From JBJXGV01 sp046160485 (GTDB lineage Bacteria; Orphanbacterota; Orphanbacteria; JBJXGV01): a DNA stretch of 16,793 bases. The stretch spans positions 1-16,793 of the forward strand of contig JBJXGV010000054.1 in the NCBI GenBank assembly GCA_046160485.1, read 5' to 3'. Every line of letters begins with the position of its first letter. Within the stretch, counting starts at the first letter, position 1. Under the pieces are notes generated by a model. That model was not told where the DNA came from and did no database searches. It saw only the letters and a program-made list of their open reading frames with translations. Shown piece after piece: positions 15,199-16,793 of the stretch. The position numbers were made by a program, and so were the translations under genes.

Positions 15199-15273
15199 TC
15201 ATCTGACGACCGTCACCCTCTCCGTCACCTGATCCCCGCCATACGAGGTGAGGCGGAGGAAGAAGGATATCAC
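15199..15273 (-). pseudogene. Orphan FlgD-Ig-like C-terminal fragment
   Basis: The minus strand here encodes I-S-F-F-L-R-L-T-S-Y-G-G-D-Q-V-T-E-R-V-T-V-V-R followed by TGA. This matches the last strand pair and terminal Arg of the FlgD-like tails in this window (GVYFxRLS...TxR...LxR-stop). It has no start codon or ribosome binding site and begins just after the stop of the gene at 15289-16146, in the same frame. It is most simply the remnant of another tailed secreted-protein gene. Confidence 0.5.
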
Positions 15274-15288
15274 TCGGATCGTGGCGCG

Positions 15289-16146
15289 TCAGCGGAAGAG
15301 GACCGCCTTGCGTGTTTCCGTGACGCTGTCTGTTGAGAGCCGGAAGTAGTAGACCCCTTCCGCAACGCGGCGACCGTTCTCATCACGTCCGTCCCAAGTG
15401 ATGCGATGAGTGCCGCTCGAGACACTCCCGGCGACGAGGGTACGTACCCGTCGCCCGGCTGGATCGAAAACCATCAGGACCATGTCCGCGGCCTCGGGCG
15501 CGTCGATGAATATGGCGCCCATGCCCAGCATCGGGTTCGGAGAGATCGCGCGCAGGCTCGGTGCGACGCGAACCACTTCGGAGCCATTCAAGTCGTCTAC
15601 CGACGTCGCAGTCTCGTACTCGACGATGTAGCCGCGAATCGGATCGCTCGGATTTGGGTTCGGTGAATCGATCCATGCCCCAGGCGGGACGCCCGCGAAC
15701 GACGCCCCGAGGTTGATCGCGGCGAAGTCCTCCCCCGGCGCGAAGTCGTTCGGCTCGACTCCGCCCCAGTTGACGTAGTTGTAGGGCGGCGTCGATGCCG
15801 CTCCTTGCGCAAACTGAACACCGCTCTCCGGTCCGGCTCCCCAGAGCCACACGCCGTCGTCGCCCGGCTCGTAGCCGCCGATCCAGCCGAAGTACGCCGC
15901 CTGGCCAGACGCGAAGGCGCTCGACAAGAAGTCGTTCTCCGCCGCCGTCGTGATCGTCGCGAGGTGCCCGCCGACTCCCAGATATGTTCGAGACGCTGCG
16001 GCGGTCACCGCGTTCGCCCACGTCGTCTGCGTGTCGACGAACTCGTAGTCGTTGCCGTTTCCAATGAACTGCACGGGATCGGCTGCGGCGCCGAGGGGCG
16101 TCAGCCACGTGACAAGAATCGCGGCGAGGAGCAGAGAAGACTTCAT
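15289..16146 (-). CDS. Secreted C-type-lectin-like domain protein with FlgD-Ig-like tail
   Basis: A 285-residue exported protein. The signal peptide covers residues 1 to about 22 (cleavage near GAAA-DPV). Residues about 27-178 resemble the C-type lectin-like domain of environmental secreted proteins: W43-A-x-A with G-H-L-A-T-I (60-65), F-G-W-I-G-G, N-W-x-x-x-E-P-N-D (126-134, where EPN is the mannose-type calcium/sugar motif) and W-I-D (158-160) before the closing strand G-Y-I-V-E-Y. Residues about 200-285 are the FlgD-Ig-like module (ISPNP, GRRVRTL, WDGRDENG, GVYYFRLS, final Arg). ATG 16146 has GGAGGG four bases upstream; longer upstream readings are not supported. A sugar-binding surface or secreted role is likely. 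Confidence 0.85.
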   Translation of the reverse strand: MKSSLLLAAILVTWLTPLGAAADPVQFIGNGNDYEFVDTQTTWANAVTAAASRTYLGVGGHLATITTAAENDFLSSAFASGQAAYFGWIGGYEPGDDGVWLWGAGPESGVQFAQGAASTPPYNYVNWGGVEPNDFAPGEDFAAINLGASFAGVPPGAWIDSPNPNPSDPIRGYIVEYETATSVDDLNGSEVVRVAPSLRAISPNPMLGMGAIFIDAPEAADMVLMVFDPAGRRVRTLVAGSVSSGTHRITWDGRDENGRRVAEGVYYFRLSTDSVTETRKAVLFR

Positions 16147-16206
16147 TCGACCCTCCAAGAACTCCGGATTAGAGGTATAGGCCCGTGCCAGGAGAGCTCT
16201 TAAGAC

Positions 16207-16234
16207 TCGCGATCCGGACGACGGGCGATCGCGA
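16207..16234 (-). terminator. Perfect 8-bp hairpin upstream of the lectin-like gene
   Basis: TCGCGATC (16207-16214) and GATCGCGA (16227-16234) are exact complements around a 12-base loop. On the minus strand it follows the stop at 16256 and precedes the lectin-like gene, so it may end the upstream transcript. No T-tract. Confidence 0.35.
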
Positions 16235-16255
16235 GAGCGAGTCGGGCTTCGGTCG

Positions 16256-16533
16256 TCACCCGCGAGCCCGCTCATGCGGAAACAGGACGCTGATCGCGCG
16301 AACGGCAGACACGAAACCAACAGCGCCCATCGCAATCCACAACGTAGCGAGCATCATCACGGCCGGCAGGATCAGCCACACGCGATACTTGCGTAGCGTT
16401 CTCCAGACGGCGGCGACGCGCTCCACGCACCGGCGAGGACGCGCAGGTCGAACAGCTTGCCGCCGACCAAGGGTCCCCACGCGAGCACCGAGATCCAAAG
16501 CAACGTCCGGGTCAGTCGCGCGCGCAACGGCAT
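16256..16533 (-). pseudogene. Broken small membrane protein gene (frameshift or internal deletion)
   Basis: ATG 16533, with GGAGG five bases upstream, begins a 53-codon frame (MPLRARLTRTLLWISVLAWG, then PLVGGKLFDLRVLAGAWSAS...) that looks like the start of a membrane protein but stops at TGA 16372-16374. A second frame continues to TGA 16256-16258 and encodes YRVWLILPAVMMLATLWIAM, then GAVGFVSAVRAISVLF, which looks like the matching C-terminal helices. Joined by a frame change near 16400 the two would make one protein of about 90 residues with at least two membrane helices. That seems shorter than I would expect for the intact form, which suggests loss of a middle segment. A sequencing error or two unrelated frames are alternatives. 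Confidence 0.45.
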
Positions 16534-16593
16534 CGACACCTCCGTCTGCGCCTAGATTCCCTAACATCACGTCACCTCATTTGTGATGGATAC

Positions 16594-16793
16594 ATGGGCG
16601 AGTTCGGGGAGCGCCGCCGCTGGCTCCCGAACAGCGATTGCCCGCGCGCGCGGGCCCGAGTAGTCTATCGGCCGAAGGGGAGAAGGTTCGCTCCCGTCGT
16701 TGAGGCGCTCAGCGACCTCGCATACCGACGCGCGGACAGTCTTCCCTTCTTTCTGTACGAGAGCGATCTGCTTTTGATGCTCGACCTGATAGG
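16594..16793 (+). CDS. Possible 5' part of a gene running off the right edge
   Basis: From ATG 16594 a frame stays open for 66 codons to the window edge. Its latter part (FAPVVEALSDLAYRRADSLP, then FFLYESDLLLMLDLIG) has a protein-like pattern. The ribosome binding site is weak (GATGGA) and no family is recognised. The opposite strand is also open here, from the edge to TGA 16568-16570, and base composition by codon position does not separate the two. Only one is likely to be real. Confidence 0.3.
   Translation, partial: MGEFGERRRWLPNSDCPRARARVVYRPKGRRFAPVVEALSDLAYRRADSLPFFLYESDLLLMLDLI
16640..16655. repeat. 16-bp perfect palindrome
   Basis: GCCCGCGCGCGCGGGC reads the same on both strands. 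It lies inside the possible partial gene at the right edge and could be a regulator site or just a GC-rich alternating run. Confidence 0.4.

Noticed and set aside
15289..15291. A second selenocysteine codon: the TGA ending the lectin-like gene is followed in frame by more coding-like sequence
   Set aside because: The protein before the TGA ends like the other tailed proteins (final Arg). The following fragment is a duplicate tail end, and the TGA has no redox motif or hairpin next to it.
16165..16195. Sigma-54 promoter on the minus strand upstream of the lectin-like gene (TGGCACG at 16182-16188)
   Set aside because: The -24 element is perfect, but the -12 position reads TATAC and lacks the required GC.

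Overview
The window is a GC-rich bacterial chromosomal segment with about 14 intact genes, most of them on the minus strand. No rRNA, tRNA, CRISPR array, transposase or phage gene was recognised. Three secreted proteins end in the same FlgD-Ig-like / type-IX-sorting-like module (GRRVR...WDGR...GVYF...R). There are also a VCBS/ASPIC protein, a DUF4331 protein and a Ser/Thr kinase with a TPR tail. This mix suggests an uncultured lineage near the FCB / Eisenbacteria-like / Planctomycete-like assemblages. That placement is inference from protein style only.

Layout. 176-2044 (-) is a secreted seven-repeat VCBS/ASPIC-UnbV protein with a FlgD-like tail. Divergent to it, 2274-2840 (+) encodes a thioredoxin-like lipoprotein read through an in-frame TGA at codon 78, giving a U-x-x-C redox motif, with a SECIS-like hairpin just downstream. 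This probable selenoprotein is the highlight of the window; conventional annotation would cut it into two meaningless pieces. Two hairpins separate it from a converging minus-strand pair: a DUF4331 protein (4041-5030) followed by a lipoprotein (2986-4038). Next come a secreted tail-fibre-like protein with GIGTxxP repeats (5198-6301, -) and a small divergent Cys-rich zinc-finger-like protein (6507-6716, +). CreD (7013-8371, -) overlaps a small membrane protein gene (6729-7016, -).

After a 416-base gene-free stretch comes an SAP-SAP-PD-(D/E)XK nuclease candidate (8788-9522, +). It converges across a 10-bp inverted repeat on a second FlgD-tailed secreted protein (9670-10932, -). A minus-strand series follows: membrane protein (14694-15107), signal-peptide/membrane protein (14172-14579), Rid-family protein (13691-14077) and TPR Ser/Thr kinase (11204-13654). 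Imperfect copies of a short GC-rich repeat lie between several of these. A third FlgD-tailed protein, with a C-type-lectin-like domain (15289-16146, -), has the orphan tail of another such protein just behind its stop codon. The right end holds a broken small membrane protein gene (about 16256-16533, -) and a possible partial gene running off the edge.

Working together: most of the genes point to the cell envelope and exterior (exported surface proteins, two lipoproteins, several membrane proteins). Only the CreD/small-membrane pair and the DUF4331/lipoprotein pair look like tight operons. No selenocysteine synthesis or insertion genes (selA, selB, selC, selD) were seen here, so they would have to lie elsewhere in the genome.
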